This document shows, piece after piece, positions 1-9,361 of a stretch of DNA of 64,000 nucleotides. The stretch spans positions 62,001-126,000 of the forward strand of contig CALHVX010000044.1 in NCBI GenBank assembly GCA_938036875.1. Direction: 5' to 3'. How positions within the stretch are numbered: position 1 is the stretch's first letter; every line of letters starts with the position of its first letter. The notes beneath the pieces are model-generated. The model saw only the letters and a program-made list of their open reading frames with translations, made no database searches and was not told where the DNA came from. The translations under genes were made by a program, and so were the position numbers. The stretch is from an uncultured Pseudomonadales bacterium. GTDB lineage: Bacteria > Pseudomonadota > Gammaproteobacteria > Pseudomonadales > Azotimanducaceae.

Positions 1-911
1 AGCACTCGTTTGCGGCGCCACCAGTCGATATCCATTGGCACTTTGCCCGCGTACTGTCGAAACAGCACGTACGCTCGCTCTAATGCACTTTGATTGCGTT
101 GTGCGGTGGCAAGCTGCGGTTCGTAGCCCGCTAGCACCATTTCATCAAAGCATAGGCTTTCGAGCAATTTAACTTGGTCATCCGACATCGCGGACTTCCA
201 TTTTTCTAGGCTTGAATTTGACACAGGCCATTCTTGCAAAATGCGCTTGCTATTCTCTTGACTTTCGACGCCTGCATGGGCGAAGACCTTACTTAAAGTT
301 TCAAAAGGCTCCGCAACTAGCTCTTCGTATTTAATGACCAAAACACGCTCAGCATCTTCGGCATTGAGGCGTGTGAGGGAGGCATGCGAATTCCAATAGA
401 TTGATGAATAGCGCAATTGATGTCCGAATAGCTTTGATTGCGACACATAGACGGCCCTAGGGTCACGAACCAATATGACAATTTTGCAGTTCGGCCAATG
501 CTTAATCAATTCAGGTGCAAACTCCAAACGGAGCATCTTGTTGCCCCAGGCGCCATCATCAATCGGGCCTTTGATTTCGCTTTGCTCCAGATAGATAGAT
601 TCGATGAACTGTGGAAAGCCCGGGTTCGCTTGATATCGCTCCCAAAGCGCGTCACGACGCTTGTTCATGATATCAACCAGCCAGAGATTCTCTTTTTGCT
701 CAGACTCGATGCTGCAAAGGCTGTCTAGTAGCTCCTCAAATTGAACGCGGGTACGAGGGTCCTTATGTTTTGAGTAGTAGGTTAAGGCTTCTTTTACGAT
801 TAACCCTTCGTACGTCACGCGAATATCTGGGTGCGAACGGAGCATAAAGTACAAATAAGAGGTACCGCTGCGCGCTACGCCAAAGACAAATAGAGGGGTG
901 GCTTGTTCCAT
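1..911 (-). CDS. Sulfotransferase family protein (C-terminus cut by window edge)
   Basis: PAPS-dependent sulfotransferase fold; likely transfers sulfate to a sugar hydroxyl of a surface glycan. About 303 residues are visible and the C-terminus lies beyond base 1. The N-terminal PAPS 5'-phosphosulfate loop is seen as FVFGVARSGTSYLY (residues 8-21) and the 3'-phosphate motif as VRDPRAVYVSQSK near residue 150, followed by YEELVAEPFE, a typical sulfotransferase helix start. The start is the ATG at 909-911; no signal peptide is seen, so it is probably cytoplasmic. It diverges from the secreted enzyme gene at 1565. The glycan setting supports a polysaccharide-modifying role, but the acceptor cannot be read from the sequence. 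Confidence 0.85.
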   Translation of the reverse strand, partial: MEQATPLFVFGVARSGTSYLYFMLRSHPDIRVTYEGLIVKEALTYYSKHKDPRTRVQFEELLDSLCSIESEQKENLWLVDIMNKRRDALWERYQANPGFPQFIESIYLEQSEIKGPIDDGAWGNKMLRLEFAPELIKHWPNCKIVILVRDPRAVYVSQSKLFGHQLRYSSIYWNSHASLTRLNAEDAERVLVIKYEELVAEPFETLSKVFAHAGVESQENSKRILQEWPVSNSSLEKWKSAMSDDQVKLLESLCFDEMVLAGYEPQLATAQRNQSALERAYVLFRQYAGKVPMDIDWWRRKRV

Positions 912-1564
912 AAAAATTCAGCTCGACCTTAATCACATTGATTTTTGAAAACTCAAGTCACAACAGCCGTCACTGGTGAAGCAACTGATCTGACATACGG
1001 CTTTTGCACTCGAAACTGTGCGCAGTTAACCCTGAGCATACTGTCATTTGCTAGCTATTTCTGGTGTTGCTGCAGGGCTGCTTTGGCGTGCCAAACGAGC
1101 GCACCGAGCGATCCGAGCGATCCGTTAACATTGGACCTCGGACCAAATTTTGTGGTCCCCATTTTTACGCAATAATCCGCTTAGTGTTTGCTATACCCAA
1201 TAGCTAGACAGATAGCATAGTCAACATTCCGACCTAGCTTTCCCGGAGTTTGTGGGTAAGTTGTTCTTGATGTGTGATGTGCTAGACCTGCTCGAAGGGC
1301 AATGCGAAAACAAATAGGCAGCATTATTGCCATTAAGGTGCGGCTAGATATCCAAAAGATGTCACTTTTTTGTATTGAACCAACGAGATAGATGTTGTCT
1401 CAGTATTCTAGTGATGTTGTCTGCCGAAATTTCTCGAAAGTGGCCTGACACAGTACTCACATAATCCTAACAACTTGTGAGGGGCGTCTCGGCGCTGCTC
1501 TGGTATTGGATTAACATCCTATCATTCACAAAATGTCTAGCTAAAATATGCAAGAGGCTGGTTA
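912..1564. other. 653-bp divergent intergenic region
   Basis: Lies between the divergent sulfotransferase and secreted-enzyme genes and must hold promoters for both. No coding region, RNA gene or clear hairpin was recognised. A short tandem repeat of gagcgatcc occurs near 1106-1125. No promoter boxes were clear enough to call. Confidence 0.5.
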
Positions 1565-3973
1565 ATGTTAAATTGTATTGCCAATACGGCGCGTGCAGCC
1601 CTGATTTTAGGGAGCTTGGTTTTAAGCCAAGTTGCGGCTGCTACTCTGTCCATTTCCGAAAGCAACAACGCCTTCCTAGTCACAACCGATCAGTATTCCT
1701 GGACTCTATCCAAGACCCGTTTCAGCGTTATTGAATCCGCTAGCAAAGCTGGTCGTGAGCAGCTGGCTAGCGGCGCTGCAGAAGCCCAGTTCATGGGCAA
1801 GACCATTCGTTTTGGCGCCCCCAGTGAATTCAGCAACGGGGATAACTGGGTTGAAATTCGTGGTTGGGCGAGCCAAGCAGACAACCTCTGGTATGTTGCA
1901 CGCTATGAGTTTGCGGACGGTCAGCCACACGCCAAGGTGGCCGTCACGCTGACGGATCGCCACGAAAAATCTGAGGTCGAAGGGCATTGGCATAGCTATT
2001 GGCGCAACCGCATGCTGTCCAACGTAAAGTACAGCGTTACGAGTGTGGCACCGCTGGTCGCTCAGTCTTACAGCCAGTTGAACGCCTTCTCAGGGTTCAG
2101 CGATGATAGCCATAAAATTTCGGATCTAGCAGACAATGGCCAGCGCAGCACTTGGAGCGGCACGACAAACGCCGCTGGCAAGCTGGTCGCTTATCAACGG
2201 GTTGCTGACCGCACCATTGCTAAAAATCAGTTTACCTGGCTTCCCAAGGGTATTGCCGGAGAGGCTGAACTGCTCGTAGAGTTTGGACAACTTGACTCAA
2301 GTATAGGTAGCTTTCTTCACAAAGCGGCCCAGTACGAAATTACACACGCCAACGGAACTCAGGTGGTCACCATAGATCAAGGTGCGCCGCAGCCAATTTC
2401 TTTGGGCAGGTTCAATTTAAACGACAACTCCAAGGTGACGTTGCGAGCCGGTAACCGCACAGAGGCCGGCACCCGCTTTGTGGTCGCTGGAAGCTTGGTT
2501 GTTAGGTCTAACAGCGGTACTGACATTATTGATTTCTCTCATCTTCAAGACGATGAGATCGATGTATTCCCATCATCCTTTGCAGTGTTGGATCTATGGA
2601 AGCATCACCCCATTAGAGTGTTTGCCAACACGGATCGCCAATTTGGCGTTGTTGGTGCACTAGAGGCTGTTGAGCTCAACGCGGGTAGCAGTATCACGTT
2701 AGATTTGGGTTTTTCGCTTGAGGGCAATGCTTCTGGGCTTGCAAGCTACTTACGAGAGGCTCCGGTCATCGGCGCAGCTCCGGATTGGTGGTCGCTATAC
2801 GATGGCACCCTAAATGCGTCTGAGGATTACGACCGATACGTTGGCCGCACGCCGGAGCTGATGCAGCGCGCTGATGATGATCGAAACAATTACGGTTGGC
2901 GAGAGTATGGTGATTACCAGATCGGTGCACCTTACTACGATGGTGAAGGCCTGTTGCACCAGGATTGGGGAAGCAATCAGTACGATCTAGCAACAGGTTT
3001 GGGTCTAGCTTGGATACGAACCGGCAATCCTCTGAGCTGGCAACGCTGGCGCGCAGCCGTACGTTTTCAAATGGATACAGGCATCTCGAAGTTTCAGCCC
3101 ATCAGAGCTAAGCATGGTGGCGCGGGTAGACGCAAAGGCGATTGCACCTATGCGTTGAGAATTGTTTGTCAGGAACCCATCATCGAATACAGCCAGGGTT
3201 TTCGTAGTTTGCTGTTGTATCACCACTACACCGGTGAAGAATGGGCTAAAGATATTGCTAAAATGCAGATCGACGGTCTGGCCTACAATGCCAATCGCGA
3301 CTTAGATGTTCGTTGGTATATAGAACGAGGCGATCGGGGTCCGATTTGGATCATGAAGGGTTTGCTGATGGGAGCAAAAGTTTTCCCTGAAGGAACCACT
3401 CACTACAGCAAAAACACCTTTAAGGATTTGCCTGTTGGTACTTCATATCGGGCGCTGCTTGATCGCTACATGGCCGCAATATTGGATTCATCAGACGCGG
3501 CTGGACACTATCCCGGAGACCAGCCTGTTTGGAAAGGTCAGATATATGGTGTGTTCGCCGAGTACCACGATCTGCTGGTGGCAGAAGGCAACACCGCATT
3601 GGCTGCACGGGTTCGCCAACGGATTCTACAAGACGTTGATACTTATATGACGTCTTGGTACCGGGTGAACCAAGGTAAGCACGAAGTGTTGTATCAAATC
3701 AGCAGAGGCAATTGGTATGTTTCAGGTAACTATCCCTGGCTTTGGATTGACGCTCTCGCTATAGCCTATCGTTTGTCCGGCGAGCAAAAGTACGCGAATT
3801 TTGCTGAACAGATGTACACCGAAGCAGACCGACTTTTCAGTGCCAAAAATGTCGAAAGCCCACGAAACTGGAGCTCTGTTCTTACGTACACGGGGGTTTA
3901 CTTCGACACCTTTAGATCTGGTGGTGAAAGGCTGGTTAGCAAAACACCAAAGCCTCCTGTGATTCTTGAGTAG
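1565..3973 (+). CDS. Secreted polysaccharide-degrading enzyme, YetA/exo-rhamnogalacturonan-lyase-like
   Basis: 802-residue exported protein. The first ~26 residues form a signal peptide (hydrophobic AALILGSLVLSQVAAA, likely cut after AAA). The start ATG is preceded by AAGAGG at 1552-1557. The N-terminal half is beta-rich; the C-terminal half (from about residue 400) contains aromatic-rich segments such as NYGWREYGDYQIG, YDLATGLGLAWIRTG and GNWYVSGNYPWLWIDALA, as expected of an alpha/alpha-toroid glycan lyase or hydrolase. The match to the PcRGLX/YetA-like group is from memory of its layout, not a search. It probably trims or turns over the surface polysaccharide made by the locus. Its stop directly abuts the stop of the convergent glycosyltransferase gene. 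Confidence 0.6.
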   Translation: MLNCIANTARAALILGSLVLSQVAAATLSISESNNAFLVTTDQYSWTLSKTRFSVIESASKAGREQLASGAAEAQFMGKTIRFGAPSEFSNGDNWVEIRGWASQADNLWYVARYEFADGQPHAKVAVTLTDRHEKSEVEGHWHSYWRNRMLSNVKYSVTSVAPLVAQSYSQLNAFSGFSDDSHKISDLADNGQRSTWSGTTNAAGKLVAYQRVADRTIAKNQFTWLPKGIAGEAELLVEFGQLDSSIGSFLHKAAQYEITHANGTQVVTIDQGAPQPISLGRFNLNDNSKVTLRAGNRTEAGTRFVVAGSLVVRSNSGTDIIDFSHLQDDEIDVFPSSFAVLDLWKHHPIRVFANTDRQFGVVGALEAVELNAGSSITLDLGFSLEGNASGLASYLREAPVIGAAPDWWSLYDGTLNASEDYDRYVGRTPELMQRADDDRNNYGWREYGDYQIGAPYYDGEGLLHQDWGSNQYDLATGLGLAWIRTGNPLSWQRWRAAVRFQMDTGISKFQPIRAKHGGAGRRKGDCTYALRIVCQEPIIEYSQGFRSLLLYHHYTGEEWAKDIAKMQIDGLAYNANRDLDVRWYIERGDRGPIWIMKGLLMGAKVFPEGTTHYSKNTFKDLPVGTSYRALLDRYMAAILDSSDAAGHYPGDQPVWKGQIYGVFAEYHDLLVAEGNTALAARVRQRILQDVDTYMTSWYRVNQGKHEVLYQISRGNWYVSGNYPWLWIDALAIAYRLSGEQKYANFAEQMYTEADRLFSAKNVESPRNWSSVLTYTGVYFDTFRSGGERLVSKTPKPPVILE

Positions 3974-5197
3974 CTAGTGCTGCTCGGTAAGAGCGTCCAA
4001 CGCCGCAGTAGCGGTGCGATAGACGCGACGCTCTTCACCGAAGGTTACCTTGGCATCATATTCTGCTTGATCCGCAATCTCGCGGTACTCGGCATCAGAT
4101 AGGTTGTAAACCGCCTCAATAGCGGCACGCATTGCTGCTGGGTCAGACGGTGGAACGATAAAGCCGTTCACGCCATTTCGGATGTATGCCCGGGTGGCAA
4201 TGGAATCGGTGGCAATAACAACTTTGCCGAAGTACATGGAGTTCAAAATTGTTTGGTCGCCCGCACTACGCAAAAGACCGGGTACTAGCGGCATAACAAA
4301 CACTTTGCTGCGAGCAACTTTTTGATAGTAACCCTGGTTGTCAAGGTCGCGATGAATAATGACAGAGCTACGGTCTTGGTCGCTCACGCCTGAAAAATCT
4401 ACTGCAGCATCCGCGCCCATTGCAGTGGGGTTGGCCCCAATTTCGATTGGGTAGGGCAGGTCACGCACCGCAGTAAAAAACGTTTTGTAGTCTCTAAATG
4501 AAACGCCCCCCGTGACTATATAGTCACCATCTGCTGGATCAATCTCAAAGCCGATCAAAGATGAGCTCCAAGGTATTGGGTGAGATAACGCTTGCGGAAT
4601 ACCGAAGTACTCCTCCTGAATTTTCGATTCTTCTGCTGTGTGGGGTTGAACCTGAATCAACAAACGACGCCCTAGCCTTAGCAGCAGGCGTTGCAGTTTG
4701 TTGAGTAGCCCACCTTCTGGTTGCCAGTGAGCATCAACCAGTACGTGTGGGGTTTTGATAAACGGGATCAGGCCGGCTAGCGCTAGATAAATCAGATCAC
4801 CTCGATCCCCTCCCGACAGCAACACCAAGTCTTGGCGATAAGTATTGGTTAGTAACCGCCAGATTATCACCGGATCACCTACACCCAAACGTTCAAAGGT
4901 TCGTGTGAGCCACCCGTTACCAGATTGGGCAGTTTCAACATGATCATAAAAATATTTGGTTTCAGTGAATGGCAGGGTGGAGTAGATTTTATACTGGTCC
5001 AACCTCTGGCTAAGCGCTTCGAAGCTCTTTCGTTGCTCGGCATTTTCAGAATCTATTCTATCGGACATTGACAGGCCTACGGCTGTGAGAGATACACTAG
5101 TGGCAGTCTCAGGCTGAGCGACAAGCTCTAGAGCTGACGCGAAGATTTGGGCGTACTTCGGCTCATTATATGTGAACCTTTCTGTCTTTTGAAACAC
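3974..5197 (-). CDS. GT-B fold glycosyltransferase
   Basis: 407 residues, starting at a GTG. The C-terminal half has the donor-binding architecture of GT-B/GT4 enzymes: SGVSDQDRSSVIIHRDLDN, then RSKVFVMPLVPGL and GDQTILNSMYFGKVVIATDS around residues 310-340. That stretch occupies the place of the usual EGxxxxxxEAMAxGxPVIA motif, and the first catalytic Glu is not conserved in its standard form. No membrane segments. It probably adds a sugar during assembly of the surface glycan. The gene stands alone on the minus strand, convergent with the secreted enzyme and divergent from the O-acyltransferase gene (97 bp between starts). Confidence 0.75.
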   Translation of the reverse strand: MFQKTERFTYNEPKYAQIFASALELVAQPETATSVSLTAVGLSMSDRIDSENAEQRKSFEALSQRLDQYKIYSTLPFTETKYFYDHVETAQSGNGWLTRTFERLGVGDPVIIWRLLTNTYRQDLVLLSGGDRGDLIYLALAGLIPFIKTPHVLVDAHWQPEGGLLNKLQRLLLRLGRRLLIQVQPHTAEESKIQEEYFGIPQALSHPIPWSSSLIGFEIDPADGDYIVTGGVSFRDYKTFFTAVRDLPYPIEIGANPTAMGADAAVDFSGVSDQDRSSVIIHRDLDNQGYYQKVARSKVFVMPLVPGLLRSAGDQTILNSMYFGKVVIATDSIATRAYIRNGVNGFIVPPSDPAAMRAAIEAVYNLSDAEYREIADQAEYDAKVTFGEERRVYRTATAALDALTEQH

Positions 5198-5294
5198 GAC
5201 GACAGGTTAATATTGAGGTTCTAGCCGATAGCCCAAACGATTTCTTACCAAGCCATCCACCCTAGTATTGTTTAGCCGGAATAGCCGATAGCAA

Positions 5295-6722
5295 ATGGAT
5301 TTCAACTCGTGGCCCTATTTAGTCTTTGTGCTAACAATTGGTGTTGCCCACTACAATATTAAGTCGATTGGGGTGCGTAACTGCTTGTTGCTAATGGCAA
5401 GTTATGCATTTTACGCGTTCTGGGATTGGCGCTTCTTAAGCCTAATTCTCCTATCTACGGTGACCGACTACCTTTGTGGCCTAGCGATGGCCAAAGAGAC
5501 CGCCCTGGCAGCTAAGCGTCGCTATCTGACCTTGTCGCTGTTGGTTAATCTTGGTTTGCTTGCAACTTTTAAGTACTTCAACTTTTTTATCGCGAGCTTC
5601 GTTAGCTTGCTAGACACCGTTGGAATGGACTCGCGGCCGCTTTACCTAGAGATTATTTTGCCGGTCGGTATCTCGTTTTATACCTTTCAAACGATGTCCT
5701 ACACCATCGACTTGTATCGAGGACGTGTGCCACTAGAGCGTAACTTCTTGAACTTTGCTTTGTTTGTTGCATTCTTTCCACAGTTAGTCGCTGGACCTAT
5801 TGAGCGCGCGCGAAACTTGTTGCCTCAGATCGCGCAAAGGGCCAAACCAGCCCTAGCTCAAATCAAAGAGGGCGGAGCCCTAATTTTTTGGGGGTTATTT
5901 AAAAAGGTTTTTGTGGCTGATAACTTAGCAATTATTGCTGATCCTTTGTTTCACAAATCAGCGGAGCTATCGGCGCCCGAAACCTATCTCGCTGCGTTTG
6001 CCTTTACGTTTCAAATTTTTGCTGACTTTTCTGCCTATACAGACATTGCTCGGGGCAGCGCAAAACTAGTGGGTATCGAGCTCATGGAGAATTTTAAGTC
6101 TCCATTTGCCGCGTTCAATCCACAAGACTTTTGGCGTCGTTGGCACATTAGCCTTTCGACCTGGTTGCGCGACTATTTATATATTGGTCTCGGAGGCAAC
6201 CGTGGCACTGTTCTGACGACTTATAGAAACCTGTTTCTTACAATGTTGTTAGGTGGGTTGTGGCACGGCGCAGCTTGGAACTATATCTGGTGGGGGGCTT
6301 ATCACGGGGTCTTGCTGTGCGTCCATCGCTGGTTATCCGACAAAGCTTGGTTTCGTGTTCCTAGCATGATCGCCTGGTTCAGCATGCTGCATCTGACGGT
6401 TGCAGGCTTCCTTATCTTTAGATCAACACGTCGTGGGTTTGAGCGGGGTGTTCAAATCGACCAAAGCGGCAGTCAACTTATCGAGTTAGCCACTAGTCTT
6501 GGGCGGTGGTCTTCAACCCAGGATTTTGGGTACCTGCTGGGATCCATCGCTTTCTTTGTGTTACCTATGTTTTTCATTGAATGGTGGCGCAGCAAAATCG
6601 GTCATCTCGCGGGGATTGCAACACACCCGCGCTACGGCATTTTGGTCGTAGGCTTCTTAGTCTTCTTGGTCATACGTTGGGGAATACAGCGTGCCGATGC
6701 CTTTATCTACTTCCAATTTTAA
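5295..6722 (+). CDS. MBOAT-family O-acyltransferase (AlgI-like)
   Basis: 475-residue polytopic inner-membrane protein that passes acetyl or acyl groups across the membrane for O-acylation of an exported glycan. Many hydrophobic helices run through its length. The AlgI-type core is plain: FPQLVAGPIERARNLLPQI (residues ~160-178), NPQDFWRRWHISLSTWLRDY (~275-294) and GGLWHGAAWNYIWWGAYHG with the catalytic His (~318-336). Its length agrees with AlgI/DltB-type proteins. The next gene begins at the stop codon, so the two probably work as a transferase pair as in alginate or cellulose acetylation. Acyl donor and acceptor are not determined. Confidence 0.92.
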   Translation: MDFNSWPYLVFVLTIGVAHYNIKSIGVRNCLLLMASYAFYAFWDWRFLSLILLSTVTDYLCGLAMAKETALAAKRRYLTLSLLVNLGLLATFKYFNFFIASFVSLLDTVGMDSRPLYLEIILPVGISFYTFQTMSYTIDLYRGRVPLERNFLNFALFVAFFPQLVAGPIERARNLLPQIAQRAKPALAQIKEGGALIFWGLFKKVFVADNLAIIADPLFHKSAELSAPETYLAAFAFTFQIFADFSAYTDIARGSAKLVGIELMENFKSPFAAFNPQDFWRRWHISLSTWLRDYLYIGLGGNRGTVLTTYRNLFLTMLLGGLWHGAAWNYIWWGAYHGVLLCVHRWLSDKAWFRVPSMIAWFSMLHLTVAGFLIFRSTRRGFERGVQIDQSGSQLIELATSLGRWSSTQDFGYLLGSIAFFVLPMFFIEWWRSKIGHLAGIATHPRYGILVVGFLVFLVIRWGIQRADAFIYFQF

Positions 6723-6723
6723 T

Positions 6724-7740
6724 ATGTGGCAGCTCATAAAATATCTGTTTCTAGTGGGCTTGGTTGCCTTGGTTTGCATCGAGTTGTATTTTCGCTCGCC
6801 GCTTGCGCCGATAATCATGAAATATGATTTTCACCCACAGCGCTTTTATAGCCTTGCGCCTAACCAGCCCAAGGTACATGAAATGTTGGCAAACTTTAGC
6901 GTTTTATCTCCACCTTACCGGATTAATGCTGACGGTTTTCGTGGTCCTGAGATACTGAAAGAGGAGCCGACCATTGCTCTGGTTGGTAGCTCCGAAGTGT
7001 TGGGGGAGGGTGTTCAAGAAGAGGATACTATCTCGGCACATCTACAACGAGAATTAGAGCATTCGCCTGTGGTCACGAACCTCGGCGTTGTGGGCTACGG
7101 GCCGGAACATCATGTTCTGGTGGTAGACTGGGCTATGGAGCAACTAGCGCTTGAGGCGCTGGTGGTTAGGGTGACGGTGAAGCAGCGCTATTCTTACCTG
7201 CGAGAAGCTGCGGAGTTTCCCGCTGAAAAGGCCAAAAAAGAGCGCAATCTAAAGATCCGCCAAGTGTCGAGGTCTGCACCCTTTCTATTCGTGAAGGCTA
7301 TCCACCAGTTCAATTCGCCGCTACATAGCTTCCAGCGTTACCTGAAGACCTTTAAGCCAGTAGACCCACTTGCCGATCAGAAGATCGCGGCGCAAGCATG
7401 GGAAGCCAATGGTAAAACTTGGCAGGCTATACTAGATACCGCGAGTAACAACGCTGTTCCAATACTATTTTATGTTGAAAATGGTGCTGGTAGCAGGAGT
7501 GAGAACTTGCTCTGTAAGTACTTAGAGCAAATCACCCGGCCACCTATGTCAACGGTGGTTGAGATGGGACCAAGTTTCTTTGGTCTAGATGATATTCCTA
7601 AGACGCACCTTACCGCAGAATTCAAGCGCAACTATACGCTTGGCTTCGACCCGCATGGCAACTCAGCGCAGTATAAAATGCTAGCGAAACGTATCGATCA
7701 ATGGTGGCAGGGAGATAGGGGCAGTCAGTGTGATCCCTAA
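6724..7740 (+). CDS. SGNH/GDSL-like partner of the MBOAT protein
   Basis: 338 residues from the ATG at 6724, which lies one base after the MBOAT stop; an in-frame ATG at 6691 would overlap that gene. One N-terminal membrane anchor (LIKYLFLVGLVALVCIEL) leaves the rest periplasmic. A GDS-like block, IALVGSSEVLGEGV (~88-101), gives a Ser in the nucleophile position, and DPHGNSAQYKMLA near the C-terminus fits the Asp-x-x-His block of SGNH proteins. By analogy with AlgJ/AlgX partners of MBOAT acyltransferases it would finish the transfer of the acyl group to the glycan. The family call is by motif only. Confidence 0.7.
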   Translation: MWQLIKYLFLVGLVALVCIELYFRSPLAPIIMKYDFHPQRFYSLAPNQPKVHEMLANFSVLSPPYRINADGFRGPEILKEEPTIALVGSSEVLGEGVQEEDTISAHLQRELEHSPVVTNLGVVGYGPEHHVLVVDWAMEQLALEALVVRVTVKQRYSYLREAAEFPAEKAKKERNLKIRQVSRSAPFLFVKAIHQFNSPLHSFQRYLKTFKPVDPLADQKIAAQAWEANGKTWQAILDTASNNAVPILFYVENGAGSRSENLLCKYLEQITRPPMSTVVEMGPSFFGLDDIPKTHLTAEFKRNYTLGFDPHGNSAQYKMLAKRIDQWWQGDRGSQCDP

Positions 7741-7759
7741 CTTAAAAAAATAGTCTGGT

Positions 7760-9358
7760 CTAGCTACGATATTTGCTGGACCAACGCCACAGGCGGGTTT
7801 TGGAATCAACAATCGTAAAGTTTTCAACACTATTGATAGTATGGATACCCTTGGTTCCAGACATCGGTTGCAGCCAGCGCACCTTTCGCTCGCGATATCG
7901 ATCAGGCGTAATGCTCTCAACCAAATTTAAATTGATCGCGCGCCCATAAAATCCTGAGCAATCCTGGGAAGGGCGATACAAGTTTCCGTTCTCAACAAAC
8001 AGCCGTCCAGCACAGCGCGCGTTCTCAACACCCTTGACCACTGGATTCATAGGATGCGGCGTCCAGTTCTGCGACAGGGGATTATCACTGTGAAACAGAT
8101 AAAGCTCGTCATCTGAAGGATCTCTTCCGCGAGAACGGAGGCTTGTGTAGAGATACCAGAGGCCATCCTTCTCAAACAAAGTAGAATCGGTTGCGATAAC
8201 GTTTTCCATAAGCACCGAAGCTTGCTCCCATTGGTCAGGGAAAGAAATGCACCGATACACCTCCACTGTCCGCTGCTGGGAAGTTTCTGGGAGCATATAG
8301 AGCTCGTTGTTGTATTCAAACAACATGGGATATGACAAGTGGTAATTTTGTTCTAGTGCAACGACCGGCTCTTGTAGCTGAGCTTTCTTTTTGTCGTACT
8401 TTGCTACTGCGATGTACCCGTTGTTAACATGTGTCGGCGCATCCTCATAAAAAAGCCAGGTTTCACCCTCATGAACGTGCATAAACGGGTCCGCCCAGAT
8501 TCGACCTTTAGGTGGAATCAATGCGGTGCTAAAAAGTGACTCATCAAATTCCAAGGCGCTGCTATCAATCCACGATAGATACCAAATTTCTGGTTTGATC
8601 CAATTGAGAACTTGCGCTGATACAATGCGCGACCCAAGTTTTGCCAGCATGCGTAGTGCACTACTGGTACGCGGATAACGAATAGGGCGATGTTCAACCA
8701 CCAAGGAGTCTTTAGTAGCAGAGCGTCTTTCTAGCAAAGGTTGGGCTTCAAGAGCGCGCGTTATGAATGTCGCCACCTTACGGTAGAGGGTATTCCGGGT
8801 TCTTAGGGGAGAAATTCTATCTGGCCGCGTACTGCAATCTTCAATTACGCGTACACCCTCGTTGGAATATTCCTGAAGCATGACCAGAATAGCGGGATCT
8901 GAATCCAAAACTTCTCGAAAACCAGGAACTTGGCTTGCTGATGACGAAAATGCTGGAATCCAAACTTTAGCCGTCGACGGCCAATCGTTGATTTTGTTGG
9001 TTAGGTTGGTTGTGGCGATAACAATTTCTATGTCGTGCTCGACAACAACTTCCGCAAAATCACCCCAGTCATCCACCCTTAGGTGATGCTCTGGCTCACA
9101 TAGCGCTTTTGGTGGGTCTATCCAAGCCAAAACATCATCGTTGGCTCCTGGTAGGGCAAGTTCAATGTGCCGTAGCAAGGTTGCGGCAAGGGGCTCTTTT
9201 TGCGGCAGCTCTGCAGGTAACTCGATTAGAAATATCTGGTAGCGGGGTTCGTTCACCATGACGGCAAGCAATTCGCACAGCCACAATTCCACTTGACCAT
9301 TGGTGGTGACAATACCAATGCTCAATATTGACGCAGCAGCTGGGTCGTTTGGTCCCAC
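7760..9358 (-). CDS. Formyltransferase-like / GINT1-type beta-propeller transferase
   Basis: 532 residues from a GTG start, 3 bp after the upstream asparagine-synthetase stop, so very probably co-transcribed. The first ~190 residues resemble the formyltransferase-like N-terminal half seen in related bacterial proteins (SIGIVTTNGQVELWLCEL). Residues ~250-532 form repeated sheets with paired aromatic and acidic motifs (GRIWADPF, WLFYED, LYMLPET, WYLYTSLRS, ARCAGRLF), the layout of the five-bladed propeller in the N-terminal domain of plant glucosamine inositolphosphorylceramide transferase. Bacterial members sit in polysaccharide loci; the reaction of this one is unknown. It is the last gene of the minus-strand glycan run. 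Confidence 0.65.
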   Translation of the reverse strand: MGPNDPAAASILSIGIVTTNGQVELWLCELLAVMVNEPRYQIFLIELPAELPQKEPLAATLLRHIELALPGANDDVLAWIDPPKALCEPEHHLRVDDWGDFAEVVVEHDIEIVIATTNLTNKINDWPSTAKVWIPAFSSSASQVPGFREVLDSDPAILVMLQEYSNEGVRVIEDCSTRPDRISPLRTRNTLYRKVATFITRALEAQPLLERRSATKDSLVVEHRPIRYPRTSSALRMLAKLGSRIVSAQVLNWIKPEIWYLSWIDSSALEFDESLFSTALIPPKGRIWADPFMHVHEGETWLFYEDAPTHVNNGYIAVAKYDKKKAQLQEPVVALEQNYHLSYPMLFEYNNELYMLPETSQQRTVEVYRCISFPDQWEQASVLMENVIATDSTLFEKDGLWYLYTSLRSRGRDPSDDELYLFHSDNPLSQNWTPHPMNPVVKGVENARCAGRLFVENGNLYRPSQDCSGFYGRAINLNLVESITPDRYRERKVRWLQPMSGTKGIHTINSVENFTIVDSKTRLWRWSSKYRS

Positions 9359-9361
9359 GGT

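Noticed and set aside
438-728. Open frame of 96 codons on the plus strand
   Set aside because: It is antisense to the sulfotransferase gene, whose motifs are clear on the other strand.
945-1175. Open frame of 76 codons in the first intergenic region
   Set aside because: No ribosome site, odd composition and no family features; it probably reflects chance in a promoter region.
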